From UBA4416 sp046345275 (GTDB taxonomy: Bacteria; Bacteroidota; Bacteroidia; B-17B0; Aurantibacillaceae): a stretch of 7,310 nt of DNA. The stretch spans positions 1 to 7,310 of the forward strand of contig JBKDJY010000111.1 of the NCBI GenBank assembly GCA_046345275.1, read 5' to 3'. Of this stretch, positions 1 through 7,154 are shown in pieces (within the stretch, counting starts at the first letter, position 1; the number at the start of each line of letters is the position of its first letter). Under the pieces are notes generated by a model, which worked only from the letters and a program-made list of their open reading frames with translations, made no database searches and was not told where the DNA came from. A program made the translations under genes and the position numbers.

Positions 1-22
1 TTTTGTACCGGTTTAGTTTCAT
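1..22 (-). CDS. 5' end of a divergent gene, cut by the window edge
   Basis: On the minus strand an ATG at 22..20 is followed by the codons for M-K-L-N-R-Y-K before the window ends. Too little is visible to name a product. The reason to call it is its upstream context: a full Bacteroidota-type promoter (TTTG, 19 nt, TATATTTG) ends 23 nt before this ATG, which is a suitable leader length. There is no clear Shine-Dalgarno sequence, only an A-rich 'taaag' next to the ATG, which is normal for this phylum. The gene is divergent from the SMC-like cluster and shares its upstream region, so it could encode a regulator, but that is only inference from position. Confidence 0.45.
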
Positions 23-45
23 CTTTAATGTATTAATTTACACTA

Positions 46-76
46 CAAATATAATATTAACTATTTGATAATCAAA
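46..76 (-). promoter_or_regulatory. Bacteroidota-type promoter for the divergent left gene
   Basis: Read on the minus strand, TTTG at 76..73 is followed after 19 nt by TATATTTG at 53..46, a perfect match to the TAnnTTTG -7 element. This fits the TTTG / TAnnTTTG arrangement known for the primary sigma factor of Bacteroidota. Transcription would start at about 39-41, a short distance before the ATG at 22. The -33 TTTG lies inside the palindrome at 55..85, so a protein bound there would be expected to block this promoter. Confidence 0.6.
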
Positions 77-85
77 TAGTTAATA
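55..85. repeat. Perfect 31-bp palindrome, candidate operator
   Basis: Fifteen consecutive bases on each side of the central A at position 70 are perfectly complementary: left arm 55..69 with core CTATTTGAT, right arm 71..85 with core ATCAAATAG, outer parts TATTAA / TTAATA. The symmetry breaks at 54/86. It covers the -33 element of the divergent promoter and extends into the spacer before its -7 box. A dimeric repressor or activator site is the natural reading; a cruciform or a hairpin in a longer transcript is possible but less likely in such AT-rich DNA. The palindrome is directly visible; its role is inferred. Confidence 0.85.
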
Positions 86-100
86 AGTTAATTTATTAAC
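79..100. repeat. Second inverted repeat, GTTAATAA / TTATTAAC
   Basis: GTTAATAA at 79..86 and TTATTAAC at 93..100 are exact inverted copies separated by six bases. The left copy overlaps the right end of the palindrome at 55..85, so the two structures or the two bound states would compete. The same 8-mer recurs at 153..160 (as TTATTAAC) and 241..248 (as GTTAATAA), and a 7-base version, TATTAAC, forms the left end of the palindrome at 55..61. All copies lie in the region between the divergent gene and gene A. Confidence 0.55.
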
Positions 101-304
101 AAGTTTATCAACAGTTTGATTTATAGAACTCCCCTTAATAAAAAACGCTAGGTTATTAACTTTATTTTAACATATAAAATTCTATTTATCAGATATTTAG
201 AGGTTATTTATTAAAATAGATGTTAATTATCGGATGTTTTGTTAATAATACAAATTTAATACCCTCTAAAGCCTTCGTATTTTAGCTGCAAATCATCAAG
301 ATTA
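101..304. other. AT-rich intergenic region upstream of the SMC-like cluster
   Basis: No credible gene is seen on either strand. Two further copies of the TTATTAAC/GTTAATAA motif lie here (153..160 and 241..248), and TCTATTT at 181..187 is mirrored by AAATAGA at 214..220 across a long loop. No complete plus-strand promoter for gene A was found. TATTTTAG at 278..285 is one base off TAnnTTTG but has no TTTG at proper spacing; TTTG at 238..241 has no -7 partner. The reading frame of gene A stays open upstream to the stop at 257..259 but contains no other ATG. Confidence 0.5.
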
Positions 305-1549
305 ATGAGTTTACAGGTTAATGTAAAAGATTTATTGTCAAATTTATACCACAACCGTGGTGTGATTGAATTGCTTTTCGGACAAAGAGATCAAATTACC
401 ATTAATGAGTTATTAAATCGAGAAGACTTATCTGAAGAGCAATATCGAAAATTAGTTTCATTAGATATTCTCTACGAACAAGAAAATGTAGTGAGTCTTA
501 ATGAGGCGGTTATCAGTATGTTTGAAGATTTTATGGAGATTGGGGAAGTCACGCCAGGATTTATAAATGATTATATCAATGAACTCAAACGACACATTAA
601 TTTTTATCAAGAAGCCCGAGAAACAAGATTTTTACGAAGTATTAAAAAGTACTTAAAACGAATTAATTCAACGATTACCCGCGAAATTATTAAACTTCAA
701 AAAAATGTAGATGATACTTACAAAAACGAGAGCAATTATCGCATCAAACTACAGAAACTAGAAGATTATCGCGAAAAGCGTGACAACATCATTGAGTTTA
801 TCAAGAAAACATCAACCATCGTGGATGAAACAAGAGGCTTGTTTACCATTACCAATGATGCTGAATTATTTGGAATAGTCTCATCTTTAAAATCTAGTTT
901 GATTGAAAATTTAGATTTTTTAATTGAGATACAAACGGATATTACTGATTTTATTAATAAAATTCAGTTCCAACTTGACGTTTACAAAAAAGCACAACGC
1001 ATTAAAGAAGTTAAAGATCATGGCGTGTTGTATTATAAAACTAATTTCAGAGAAATTATTAGTAATATCAATACACTCAAACACAACGGGCATAAAACAC
1101 CTAAAACAAAAATCCCAATCGAGTTTCTGTATAGCGATGATGGGCATGTGCTTTGTAAACGCATCGCTGAAAAATATAAAATAACACGGTTAATGGTTCG
1201 TGGACTTGCAGATAAAATGGCAGGTAATTTTAAAGACAAAGGACTCGAACAACAAATAAAATTAGATACTGAAAAGTTGGTAGAACGATTTTTAACTCAA
1301 ACAAAGTTAAATTTATTTGAATATTTAATTGATTATAAATTTCCGAAGGCCATTGGAGAAGTTAGTTTTGATGAGCGTTTATCTTTGTTCATTGAAATAG
1401 CCATGGAATATCAATCAAAGCTAATTTTTAAATATCGCTTACAATATCATGATTATATCGAAACGGAAACAAACATTAAAAAAAGATTGGGTTATACATT
1501 AATTTTGCCCATTAAAGAATCTGCAAAAAAAGAAAAAGTTAAATCATAA
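305..1549 (+). CDS. SMC-associated kleisin-like protein (MukF/MksF/JetA-like)
   Basis: A soluble 414-aa, charge-rich, mainly helical protein with no signal peptide or membrane segment. Residues 1-80 look like a winged-helix start (a 'TINELL ... LSEEQYRKLVSLDILYEQ' helix-turn-helix pattern ending in a short strand). Residues 85-235 are long helices including a basic coiled-coil stretch (105-165). A small mixed region follows (265-300), then a helical C-terminal part (315-385) and a lysine-rich tail. A winged-helix start, helical middle and C-terminal domain is the plan of MukF-type kleisins, which bridge the two heads of an SMC dimer. No catalytic motif is visible. Function is inferred mainly from position: first gene before a MukE-like and then an SMC-like gene, as in mksFEB and jetABC. 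Length is close to MukF and JetA. ATG 305 is the only ATG in its open frame. Gene B follows after 28 nt, so the two are probably co-transcribed. Confidence 0.72.
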   Translation: MSLQVNVKDLLSNLYHNRGVIELLFGQRDQITINELLNREDLSEEQYRKLVSLDILYEQENVVSLNEAVISMFEDFMEIGEVTPGFINDYINELKRHINFYQEARETRFLRSIKKYLKRINSTITREIIKLQKNVDDTYKNESNYRIKLQKLEDYREKRDNIIEFIKKTSTIVDETRGLFTITNDAELFGIVSSLKSSLIENLDFLIEIQTDITDFINKIQFQLDVYKKAQRIKEVKDHGVLYYKTNFREIISNINTLKHNGHKTPKTKIPIEFLYSDDGHVLCKRIAEKYKITRLMVRGLADKMAGNFKDKGLEQQIKLDTEKLVERFLTQTKLNLFEYLIDYKFPKAIGEVSFDERLSLFIEIAMEYQSKLIFKYRLQYHDYIETETNIKKRLGYTLILPIKESAKKEKVKS

Positions 1550-1554
1550 TTTTG
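1547..1554 (+). promoter_or_regulatory. Possible internal -7 element upstream of gene B
   Basis: TAATTTTG matches TAnnTTTG exactly, overlaps the stop codon of gene A, and lies 23 nt before the ATG of gene B, the same distance as for the left divergent promoter. No TTTG or TTG is found 17-23 nt upstream, so it is a half match. It could give gene B some independent expression, or be chance in AT-rich DNA. Confidence 0.3.
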
Positions 1555-1577
1555 CAAACAATTAAATTTTTAGAGTA

Positions 1578-2180
1578 ATGGAAGACAATTTCAATTTGCC
1601 AAAACAAACGCACGATATTTTTGCAGTGATGGCTCGCGGTGCCTTTATTTCAAGTAATGGAAACAGGGATGGAATGAATCGATTATATGATGTGATTAAT
1701 AATCCTGAAAATTTCGATAGACTTCAAGCATATTTTAATGTAATCAAATACAACATTGAACGGGGCAATAATTTTTTCTACTTTTCAAAATTAAATGAGC
1801 CAAACAGTGAGTTAGAAAAAAAACTTGAACGTTTTGAACGCTATATTGACATCATTGATTTATTTGCAAGCATGGACAACAAAATCGGAATCGGCTCGAG
1901 ATTTCGGCCAGGAGAAATTGCGGAAGAGTGCAATGCCAATGTTAGATTAAAACAAAAACTTCAAAAAATTCCTTTGTATCGTTCAGAAACTTTACACAAT
2001 AAAGTAAGAGAAATTTGTGATTTAATGAGTCGCGATTCTTTTTTAGAAATGGAAGATGAAAAAACTGAGTCATACAAAGTATTGGATTCTTATTCGTATT
2101 TATTAGAAATCATTAATTCAGTTGCTATATATGAAGATGTTACTAACAGCGACGACTCGCAAGGATTAATTTATAATTAA
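1578..2180 (+). CDS. SMC accessory protein, MukE/MksE/JetB-like
   Basis: A 200-aa soluble protein without signal peptide. Its pattern fits the MukE / DUF4194-like (KITE-type) winged-helix subunits. An N-terminal helical domain (8-70) contains 'IFAVMARGAFISS', 'LYDVI', and 'AYFNVIKYNIERGNNFFYFS', which recalls the segment of MukE/JetB proteins where a helix leads into a strand with aromatic residues. A second domain (85-185) has 'RYIDIIDLFASMD', 'GSRFRPGEI', 'LKQKL', then 'CDLMSRDSFLEM' and 'YKVLDSYSYLLEIINSV', resembling the C-terminal winged helix and final helix of these families. Such proteins bind the kleisin and DNA and regulate the SMC ATPase. It follows gene A by 28 nt; the next gene starts 121 nt later. 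The family call is from remembered pattern plus context, not from a search. The acidic tail (186-200) seems unstructured. Confidence 0.72.
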   Translation: MEDNFNLPKQTHDIFAVMARGAFISSNGNRDGMNRLYDVINNPENFDRLQAYFNVIKYNIERGNNFFYFSKLNEPNSELEKKLERFERYIDIIDLFASMDNKIGIGSRFRPGEIAEECNANVRLKQKLQKIPLYRSETLHNKVREICDLMSRDSFLEMEDEKTESYKVLDSYSYLLEIINSVAIYEDVTNSDDSQGLIYN

Positions 2181-2301
2181 AAAATAAAATCATTGTCTCA
2201 AGCACCAATACAATGGAGAAGGAATATTTATCAAACATTTGAACAAGCAGACCATTGACTTGATATATGCAACATAATAACAAAAAAATAAAAATTTAAA
2301 A

Positions 2302-3303
2302 ATGAAAAAACTTATTCTAATTACCATTTTCTCAGCTGCATTTGGCCAAACAAATGCTCAAACAAAATACTCAACACTTGATTCAAGTTTTGTTGATTTT
2401 CATAGAAATATTTATCATGCCAATAGAATGTGCAATAAAGATTCTTTTTTACAAGCTTACGCAAAGTATTCTTTTGCTTTTGAAAATTATAAAGGAGCTG
2501 TAAACCCAAGTCATTATTATAAAACTGCCTTGTGCGCTTTAAAAATAAAGGAAGAATTTAGAGCTTTGTATTATCTACAAAAGGCGGTAGTTGGCGGTTT
2601 TGAAATTGACAGTTTAAGAAAGAAAGAAATTTCTTTTTATAATAAAAATACAAAAAAAGAGTATCAAGATAATTTACCAAAATGGCAGAAAAGCGTCAAA
2701 GAAAAAAGAAATGCAACTTGGCAAACTGAATTGAATACTTATAACGAAGAATATAAAAAATCTTTAACATCCACCTATAAAAACGCCTTTGAGTATTGCA
2801 CCACTTGTTTAAAAAATCCAAAATGCAGTAAAACAGCACCTGAATACACTTCAAAATATAAATTGATAAAGGAAAGAAGTAAAGCAGATTCAACTGCGGC
2901 CACTCATTTATTTTCGAGAATTAAAGAGTATGGCTTTCCTAATTTAACTTTATTAGATAAAAATGCTTTTGATATTGCCAGAAATATTTTATTGAACTTT
3001 GATGCTGATAAAAAAAACGAATATTTAAATGATCTTTTAATTAATGCGCTAAAGAATGGATATATTTCCCCCGAGTTTTATGCATCAATTATTGATAGGC
3101 GGAATTTAATAAACGGGTTAGCGCCTATTTTTTATGAACCCATAACTGGTTATGAAAAAACAATTGGTAAAGAATTGAATGTTGCAAATCAAAAAAGAAA
3201 ATCAATCGGTTTGTATCCCATTGTTATTCAAACCAAGACTCCTGCGAAAGACCCAAAAGCCAAAGTTCAAAAACCGATAGGAGAAACAACTTACGATTAT
3301 TAA
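2302..3303 (+). CDS. Exported TPR-like / DUF6624-like protein of unknown function
   Basis: 333 aa. Residues 1-19 form a signal peptide (MKK, hydrophobic core LILITIFSAAFG, then T-N-A before Q20), giving an exported protein with N-terminal Gln; no lipobox cysteine follows the cleavage site. Residues 45-105 look like TPR helices ('FLQAYAKYSFAFENY', 'YYKTALCALKIKEEFRALYYLQKAVVGGF'), typical of Bacteroidota 'TPR end-of-group' proteins. Residues 110-165 are lysine/glutamate-rich helices. C166, C169 and C175 form a C-x2-C-x5-C group. Residues 200-310 resemble DUF6624 from memory: 'IKEYGFP', a helix with 'YLNDLLINALKNGYISPEFYASIIDR', and 'NVANQKRKSIGL' near the end. That family has no established function known to me. 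A short basic tail follows. It sits between the MukE-like and SMC-like genes, with 121 bp before and 81 bp after, an odd place for a periplasmic or secreted protein. The leader is A-rich, typical for the phylum. Confidence 0.8.
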   Translation: MKKLILITIFSAAFGQTNAQTKYSTLDSSFVDFHRNIYHANRMCNKDSFLQAYAKYSFAFENYKGAVNPSHYYKTALCALKIKEEFRALYYLQKAVVGGFEIDSLRKKEISFYNKNTKKEYQDNLPKWQKSVKEKRNATWQTELNTYNEEYKKSLTSTYKNAFEYCTTCLKNPKCSKTAPEYTSKYKLIKERSKADSTAATHLFSRIKEYGFPNLTLLDKNAFDIARNILLNFDADKKNEYLNDLLINALKNGYISPEFYASIIDRRNLINGLAPIFYEPITGYEKTIGKELNVANQKRKSIGLYPIVIQTKTPAKDPKAKVQKPIGETTYDY

Positions 3304-3311
3304 TAAATATA

Positions 3312-3357
3312 AACTTTGTGTTTTTTAAATATCATTTAAATAAAAGATATCAAAGTT
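3312..3357 (+). repeat. Nested inverted repeats between X and the SMC gene
   Basis: AACTTTG (3312..3318) is mirrored by CAAAGTT (3351..3357), and inside them TTTAAAT (3324..3330) is mirrored by ATTTAAA (3334..3340) around a 3-nt loop. In RNA this could fold into one extended but AT-rich, weak hairpin ending 27 nt before the SMC start codon. It has no GC-rich stem with U-tract, so it is not a standard terminator. It may affect how much of the SMC gene is expressed relative to X, or may be chance in AT-rich sequence. Confidence 0.35.
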
Positions 3358-3384
3358 CAAGTACCACAAATAGAAAAAAATAAA

Positions 3385-6300
3385 ATGGATAACTGCAGAA
3401 TATTAAATAGAATTGTTCAAATCAATATTGCAAATGTTAAATATACTGACATAGAATTGAGCGGTAATACGTGTTTTGTAGGAACTAATAATTTTGGTAA
3501 AACATCTTTGCAACGCGCAATTTTATTTTTTTATAGCGCAAATACAAGAGGATTAGGAATTTCGCCTTCACAAAAACCATTTGAAGAACACTATTTTAAA
3601 TTTGAGAATTCATACTTGATTTATGAAATAAGCACCGAAGACAAACCTTTCTTTGTCATTGTTTATCGCCACAATAAATTGGTATTTAGATTCGTAGACG
3701 CTGAGTATAACCCTGATTTTTTCTTTAACGAAAATGATGAAGCCATCAAAATAAAAGAAGTTCTTGCAGGACTAGACAGACGTGGCATATTCTATTCAGG
3801 ACAAATTGATACTTTTGAACGTTACCGTAATATTTTATTTGGAACAGAAACTGATAAAACTTTAAATAAATTTTATTTATTAAAAGGAAATGAAAAATAT
3901 CAAAACATTCCAAAATCAATTACCAATGTTTTCTTAAGTTCAAAAAGCAGCATTGATAGCCGATTTATCAAAGACTTTATTGCCAATTCACTTTCAACAG
4001 AAAATAGCAGTATTAAATTAGAGCAAGTAGATAGGCAATTACGTCAGTTTAATGAAAAGTATTCTGACATTGAAACGTATTTGAAAAAAGAAACGCAGCA
4101 ACTCATTGAATTCATTGATAAAAAATATGATCAAGTGCATATGCTTAAAGGCAGCCAAATGGAATTGGCTGATAAATTAGGAAGTAGCTTGCGATATGCC
4201 GAAACTCAAAACGAAGCTGTAATAAAATCAGCTCAGGCTAAGCAAGAAGAATTAGAAGCCCTAACAGAAAAACATGAAGATCAAAAAATTGCGCTAGAAG
4301 AAAAACAAAAAGATGTGCGTGAAGAAATTGGGTATTATGATAGAACAATTCGTGAGGCGAATAAAAAACTAAAAGATTACCAAGAAAAAAATATTGACGA
4401 AGCTGTTACGAAAAATATTGAGCGAGATAAATTACAAGTGGAATACAACATCGCCCGACGCGAATATGAATCTTTAACAAGCAATGTGCAAAGTATTGAG
4501 ATGAAATATTCTTCATTGATTGAGCAATTAAGAAATGACAAAACGGCCTACATTAATAAAATCAATTCTAAAACAAGCGAAATATTTAACCACTATAACG
4601 AACAACAATTATTACAAAAAAACGAATATAATAAAAGAGAAATTGAATTAAAACAAAAACGAGAAGAGGCACTAGAAGAAATCAATAAAGATATTACAGA
4701 TAAACAAATTGAGTTTAATGATTTAAAAGCAGAAGAAAAAGTGATTCGCAACACGCGCTTTTATGACACTGAAATCAAAGCGCATGAAACAGAATTAGCA
4801 GAGCTGCGTGCAATAAACTATAAAAATAAAAGTGAATTAGCGATTAAAACCAATTTGGTTCAAACCAATCAAAAAGAATGGGAAGCATTGGAGTTAAATT
4901 TAAAAACATCTCTATCAAGCCAAATTCAAAAAACAAATAACGAAATCATTAAAATTAAAACTGAAATTAAAACCATTGAGGAAAAGCTCAATGTTCAGAA
5001 TAATGCTTTATACGGATACTTAGAAAAAAATGTAAAAAATTGGCATCAAAATATTGGGAAAGTTATTCATGAAGATTTATTATTTCGCACGGACTTAAAT
5101 CCTACAAAAGTTGATGATAATGGCTTATCTATTTTTGGTATTTCCTTAAAATTAGATGATGTGAAAATTGTTGCAAAAACGATTGAAGAATATCAGTTTG
5201 AGAAAAACGAGCGCTTAGCATCCATAAGAGACTTAGAAGAATCTTTAAATCAATTTCAAATCATTAACAATGAAGAAAAAATGTTGGCCGCAGATAAATT
5301 CGGAAAACAGTTAGGAGAATTGAAAGAAGATTTGAAAGTGTTAAGCTATTCTTTGGAGTTAGCTGATAAACGCGAAAAAAAATTAATACTTGAATTAGAA
5401 GATTGGAAACAGCGCGCTAGTAAAGAAGTAGAAGAATCTTTAACTGGAAATAAACAAAAAATTAATCTCCTTGAAGAAGAATTAGCAATCTTAAACAAAA
5501 AGAAAAATAATTTATTAAATGACTTCAATACCCAATTAGAAAAATTAAAAGCCTTTAATGATGAGCGTTTAGCAGATTTGAAATTGAGACAAGAAAGTGA
5601 AATTACCGAATTGGAAGTTGAAAAGAAAAATCAAGTAAAAGAATATGAAGAAAAGGAAGATGAATTAACTAAAGAAAAAGAAACAAACTTTAAAGATAAA
5701 GGCGTTGACAGCAAAGAAATTAAAAAAATTGATGCTAAAATAAAAGAACTACAAGAAGCTTTGAAAGAAATTGAGCAATACGCTCAAATTGTAAGCGATT
5801 ACTTAAAAGATAAAAGAGAAATTTTTGACAAACTGCCTGATTTCATTCAAAAGAAAGAAGAGTATGTGAAAACTGCAAATGACTTGACAAGCCAATTAGA
5901 AGAAATATCCGTAAAATTCAATGTGAGACGAATGGAATTGAATAAACAAAAACGTGCTTACGAGGAAGAATTAATTGAGTTTAACAATGGTATTAATTAT
6001 TTTACCAAAAATTTCCGAGAAACCCCAGTATTTAATAAATACGCCGATATCATTGATAGAGCTGAGCCAAAAAAAACCAATTATAGCGTAATGGATTTAT
6101 GTACGCAATTATTAAAAAATGATTCGCACTTTAATGAGGAATATACATCATTTCAACGCTATGTAAATGAGTTTGCAGGTAAATTTAGAATTGATAACCA
6201 TTTTAACTTTATCATTAGAAATGATGCCACGCAAGGCGAATACGAACGCTTTGCTCAAAATTTAAGATCATTTATAAATGAAGCCAAAATAGAATTGTCA

Positions 6301-7068
6301 ATTGCTGAAACTGCAACTCAAATAGGACTTGTTACCGAAAGTATTGCCTCGAAAGTAAAAGAGTTAAGTGGACAAAAAGATAAAATACAACACATCATTA
6401 CGTTAATTGCTGAAGATTTTAAAAAAGCAGAATTTGAAGAATCGAAACTGATAGAATTTATCAAAATTCGTTTAGAAGAATCTGACAATAAAGTTTATAA
6501 ATTATTGAAACGCATTCAAGAATTTAGAGAAGAAAATGGATTAGTGTATAACGAAGGCTTGTTTAATACCGATTTTGCAACACACAAAAACAGAGAAATT
6601 AGCAACCGTGCTGTAAAGCTATTAGATCAATTAAGAACCGCTATCAAAGAACAAGAACAAGAAGAAATTCGTTTGCAAGATTTATTTGAATTGAAATTTA
6701 ATATCAAAGAAGGCTTGAATGAAACAGGTTGGACTCATAAAATTGATAGCATTGGAAGTACTGGAACCGACGTATTGGTAAAAGCAATTATATACATTAC
6801 TTTATTACATGTCTTTATAAAAGAATCTTCTCATCGCAGCAGCTCAGAATTTAGAGTACATTGTATTATTGATGAAGTTGGACAAATCTCTGCACATTAT
6901 TTAAGAGAATTATTGCGTTTTGCAAAAAATAGAAACATCATGATGATTAATGGTTTGCCAAATAAATCCGGTTTGGAAGCACATTATAAATACACCTATC
7001 AATTCCGAAGAGAAGAAAATAATAACGTCCGAATTTTTCCAAGCATCGTGACAGAAGTAGAAGCCTAA
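3385..7068 (+). CDS. SMC-like ATPase, MukB/MksB/JetC-like (DUF3584-type)
   Basis: 1227 aa with the SMC plan. The N-terminal ATPase half (1-220) has a Walker A at 33-40 (G-T-N-N-F-G-K-T); Q140 in 'FYSGQID' is a possible Q-loop. A first coiled coil runs at about 225-540. A small hinge-like block (541-600) contains 'KNWHQNIGKVIHEDLLF', 'RTDLNP' and 'IFGISLKLD'. The second coil is about 605-870, then helical neck segments (870-1090). The C-terminal half-head holds a signature-like 'IDSIGSTGTDV' (1120-1130), Walker B 'VHCIIDE' (1158-1164, catalytic-type E1164) and 'NIMMINGLPN' after it. ATP would join the two heads and drive DNA loop extrusion with A and B as partners. Length and the hinge block match what I recall of DUF3584 proteins (about 940-1230 aa). 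No CxxC zinc hook is present, unlike Rad50/SbcC. The kleisin- and MukE-like genes lie upstream, but X intervenes. No JetD-type nuclease gene follows. Confidence 0.88.
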   Translation: MDNCRILNRIVQINIANVKYTDIELSGNTCFVGTNNFGKTSLQRAILFFYSANTRGLGISPSQKPFEEHYFKFENSYLIYEISTEDKPFFVIVYRHNKLVFRFVDAEYNPDFFFNENDEAIKIKEVLAGLDRRGIFYSGQIDTFERYRNILFGTETDKTLNKFYLLKGNEKYQNIPKSITNVFLSSKSSIDSRFIKDFIANSLSTENSSIKLEQVDRQLRQFNEKYSDIETYLKKETQQLIEFIDKKYDQVHMLKGSQMELADKLGSSLRYAETQNEAVIKSAQAKQEELEALTEKHEDQKIALEEKQKDVREEIGYYDRTIREANKKLKDYQEKNIDEAVTKNIERDKLQVEYNIARREYESLTSNVQSIEMKYSSLIEQLRNDKTAYINKINSKTSEIFNHYNEQQLLQKNEYNKREIELKQKREEALEEINKDITDKQIEFNDLKAEEKVIRNTRFYDTEIKAHETELAELRAINYKNKSELAIKTNLVQTNQKEWEALELNLKTSLSSQIQKTNNEIIKIKTEIKTIEEKLNVQNNALYGYLEKNVKNWHQNIGKVIHEDLLFRTDLNPTKVDDNGLSIFGISLKLDDVKIVAKTIEEYQFEKNERLASIRDLEESLNQFQIINNEEKMLAADKFGKQLGELKEDLKVLSYSLELADKREKKLILELEDWKQRASKEVEESLTGNKQKINLLEEELAILNKKKNNLLNDFNTQLEKLKAFNDERLADLKLRQESEITELEVEKKNQVKEYEEKEDELTKEKETNFKDKGVDSKEIKKIDAKIKELQEALKEIEQYAQIVSDYLKDKREIFDKLPDFIQKKEEYVKTANDLTSQLEEISVKFNVRRMELNKQKRAYEEELIEFNNGINYFTKNFRETPVFNKYADIIDRAEPKKTNYSVMDLCTQLLKNDSHFNEEYTSFQRYVNEFAGKFRIDNHFNFIIRNDATQGEYERFAQNLRSFINEAKIELSIAETATQIGLVTESIASKVKELSGQKDKIQHIITLIAEDFKKAEFEESKLIEFIKIRLEESDNKVYKLLKRIQEFREENGLVYNEGLFNTDFATHKNREISNRAVKLLDQLRTAIKEQEQEEIRLQDLFELKFNIKEGLNETGWTHKIDSIGSTGTDVLVKAIIYITLLHVFIKESSHRSSSEFRVHCIIDEVGQISAHYLRELLRFAKNRNIMMINGLPNKSGLEAHYKYTYQFRREENNNVRIFPSIVTEVEA

Positions 7069-7154
7069 GTTTTACTGTTCTTTTCAGAATAAACTATCAT
7101 TTTTTTTGGATTGAGTAGGCGTTGTGAATTTCGGAAAAAACTGTCTGCTAGTAA

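Noticed and set aside
105..113. DnaA-box-like TTATCAACA and possible replication origin
   Set aside because: One mismatch to TTATCCACA and only one copy; no cluster of boxes and no dnaA, repA or dnaN-type gene in view.
920..1239. Short open frames on both strands inside gene A
   Set aside because: They overlap a long, well-formed gene in other frames, show no recognisable domain, and have no promoter or leader of their own.
2213..2242. Very short ATG-started frame (MEKEYLSNI) in the gap between B and X
   Set aside because: Only nine codons, no leader evidence, and within chance expectation.
2321..2893. Reverse-strand open frames inside gene X
   Set aside because: They are antisense to a convincing exported protein, with skewed Leu/Phe/Tyr composition typical of the antisense of Lys/Asn-rich coding sequence.
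5346..5528. Reverse-strand open frame inside the SMC-like gene
   Set aside because: Antisense of a coiled-coil region; Ser/Phe/Leu-rich composition mirrors Lys/Glu codons.
3385..7068. SMC-like gene as Rad50/SbcC or RecN
   Set aside because: There is no CxxC zinc hook (only four scattered Cys: 4, 30, 906, 1160), no SbcD-type nuclease gene beside it, and the hinge block and partner genes fit the MukB/MksB/JetC side better.
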